45,154 bases of DNA from Alteromonadaceae bacterium (GTDB lineage: Bacteria; Pseudomonadota; Gammaproteobacteria; Enterobacterales; Alteromonadaceae), in NCBI GenBank assembly GCA_013373625.1, contig JABXHM010000057.1, positions 1-45,154 of the forward strand, in the 5' to 3' direction. Position 1 is the stretch's first letter; every line of letters begins with the position of its first letter. A model generated the notes under the pieces. The model searched no databases. It was not told the DNA's origin and saw only the letters and a list, made by a program, of their open reading frames with translations. The position numbers and the translations under genes are program-made. Of the stretch, positions 44,456 through 45,154 are shown one piece after another.

Positions 44456-44856
44456 GCGTTGTGCAAATATTTAGTGAAGATAACGTTTTTAATCACTTTA
44501 GCGCCGGTTTCTTTTTGCATGTGATCCTGCAGTGCTGCCAGAATTGCCCGGCGAATATCTTCACGTCCGGTCAGCGACTTCACTTTTTCCTCTGGTTGCT
44601 GACCAAATATTTCGATAGCGGTAGCACGCAGCAGCGGCATATGGTGTTCAACCAATTCGAGTTGATCGACATCTGACACCATGAGTTCAACCATTACCCT
44701 GACATAGCCCAGACGGGTGGCGCTCTGCCCTAAATAATTGGTGACAATCTCAGGCTCTATGCCGATATAAGCATACGACGTTTGTTCTTGTGCTGTGGCT
44801 GAAGACAAGTGCAGCGAAGCGCTCAGCAACATCACCAACAAAAGTAATTGCTTCAT
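44452..44856 (-). CDS. FliL-like secreted protein
   Basis: 134 residues. The signal-type N-terminus MKQLLLLVMLLSASLHLSSA is followed by a FliL-like domain: AYIGIEPEIVTNYLGQ, YVRVMVELMVSD, HMPLLRATAIEIFGQ and the late LTGREDIRRAILAALQDHM. Flagellar FliL proteins keep a membrane anchor; this one appears exported and lies outside a flagellar cluster, so its role may differ. Convergent with glpG, divergent from ubiA. Confidence 0.8.
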   Translation of the reverse strand: MKQLLLLVMLLSASLHLSSATAQEQTSYAYIGIEPEIVTNYLGQSATRLGYVRVMVELMVSDVDQLELVEHHMPLLRATAIEIFGQQPEEKVKSLTGREDIRRAILAALQDHMQKETGAKVIKNVIFTKYLHNA

Positions 44857-45044
44857 TAATGGACCCAGTAATTAGTATTTATTTAAATGTTAGTCGAGTG
44901 GAGTATAGCGCACAACTCAATTTAGATTAAACATTCGTAGTAACTTAATGCCCATGGAATGTGAGCCGCTTATTTTCGCTGTGTTGTGGAATAGCTAAGG
45001 CCAATGCTAAACTTGCCGCGATCAATTTGCACCTGTGGAATACT

Positions 45045-45154
45045 ATGGCGTTGTCCCGACACAATTTTTCTCATTATGCCAGACTTATGCGGCTGGACAG
45101 GCCCATTGGCATTTATTTATTGTTGTGGCCAACCTTGTGGGCGCTGATGCTCGC
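45045..45154 (+). CDS. ubiA: 4-hydroxybenzoate octaprenyltransferase, N-terminal part
   Basis: The window ends 36 codons into this gene. [20 protein letters not shown] and [15 protein letters not shown] match the start of UbiA, which prenylates 4-hydroxybenzoate in ubiquinone synthesis. The usual upstream partner ubiC is not present; a FliL-like gene on the other strand occupies the region. TGTGGAA precedes the ATG. Truncated by the window edge. Confidence 0.93.
   Translation, partial: MALSRHNFSHYARLMRLDRPIGIYLLLWPTLWALML

Overview
The window (about 45 kb, intact coding density, both strands used) looks like a chromosomal segment of a marine gammaproteobacterium of the Alteromonadales, probably Alteromonadaceae. 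This is judged from the core gene set (slmA, coaBC, radC, rpmB-rpmG, mutM, coaD, kdkA, kbl-tdh, glpE-glpG, ubiA, a DUF1820 protein, yjbEFGH, imuA-imuB-dnaE2) and the protein style. It is an inference; no database search was possible.

Region 1 (1-440): the 3' end of a 5S rRNA gene and its terminator, closing an rrn operon. Region 2 (514-16459): an accessory island that reads as one catabolic system. A leftward set runs LuxR-type regulator, LysR-type regulator, aldehyde dehydrogenase, M20-family ureido/carbamoyl amidohydrolase, exported amidohydrolase, and a lipoprotein that is collinear with animal-type protein-arginine deiminases (PADs). A rightward set runs class III aminotransferase, a second exported amidohydrolase, TonB-dependent receptor and NhaC-type transporter. 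The chemistry links up as guanidino group to ureido group (deiminase), ureido to amine (M20 enzyme), amine to semialdehyde (aminotransferase), semialdehyde to acid (dehydrogenase), with outer- and inner-membrane uptake supplied. I propose this as an undescribed route for using peptidyl-arginine/citrulline or a small guanidino compound. It is the most interesting part of the window.

Region 3 (16467-18273): an orphan periplasmic binding protein, a gene-free stretch with two strong tandem hairpins, and a PagL-like lipid A deacylase. Region 4 (18421-23653): the SOS mutasome operon imuA-imuB-dnaE2 under a near-ideal LexA box. Region 5 (23737-28063): small conserved proteins, a TetR regulator, slmA, coaBC and radC; the dut gene often found between coaBC and slmA is absent.

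Region 6 (28192-32198): a yjbEFGH-type exopolysaccharide operon lodged between radC and rpmB, which are neighbours in many relatives. Region 7 (32263-36706): rpmB, rpmG, a small membrane protein, mutM, coaD, the Kdo kinase kdkA and a heptosyltransferase-like gene. Region 8 (36800-40910): a three-gene cassette of PstS-like binding protein, outer-membrane barrel and GGDEF-EAL protein, preceded by a tiny in-frame leader ORF. Region 9 (41052-45154): threonine degradation (kbl-tdh), glpE-glpG, a FliL-like periplasmic protein, and the start of ubiA at the window edge.
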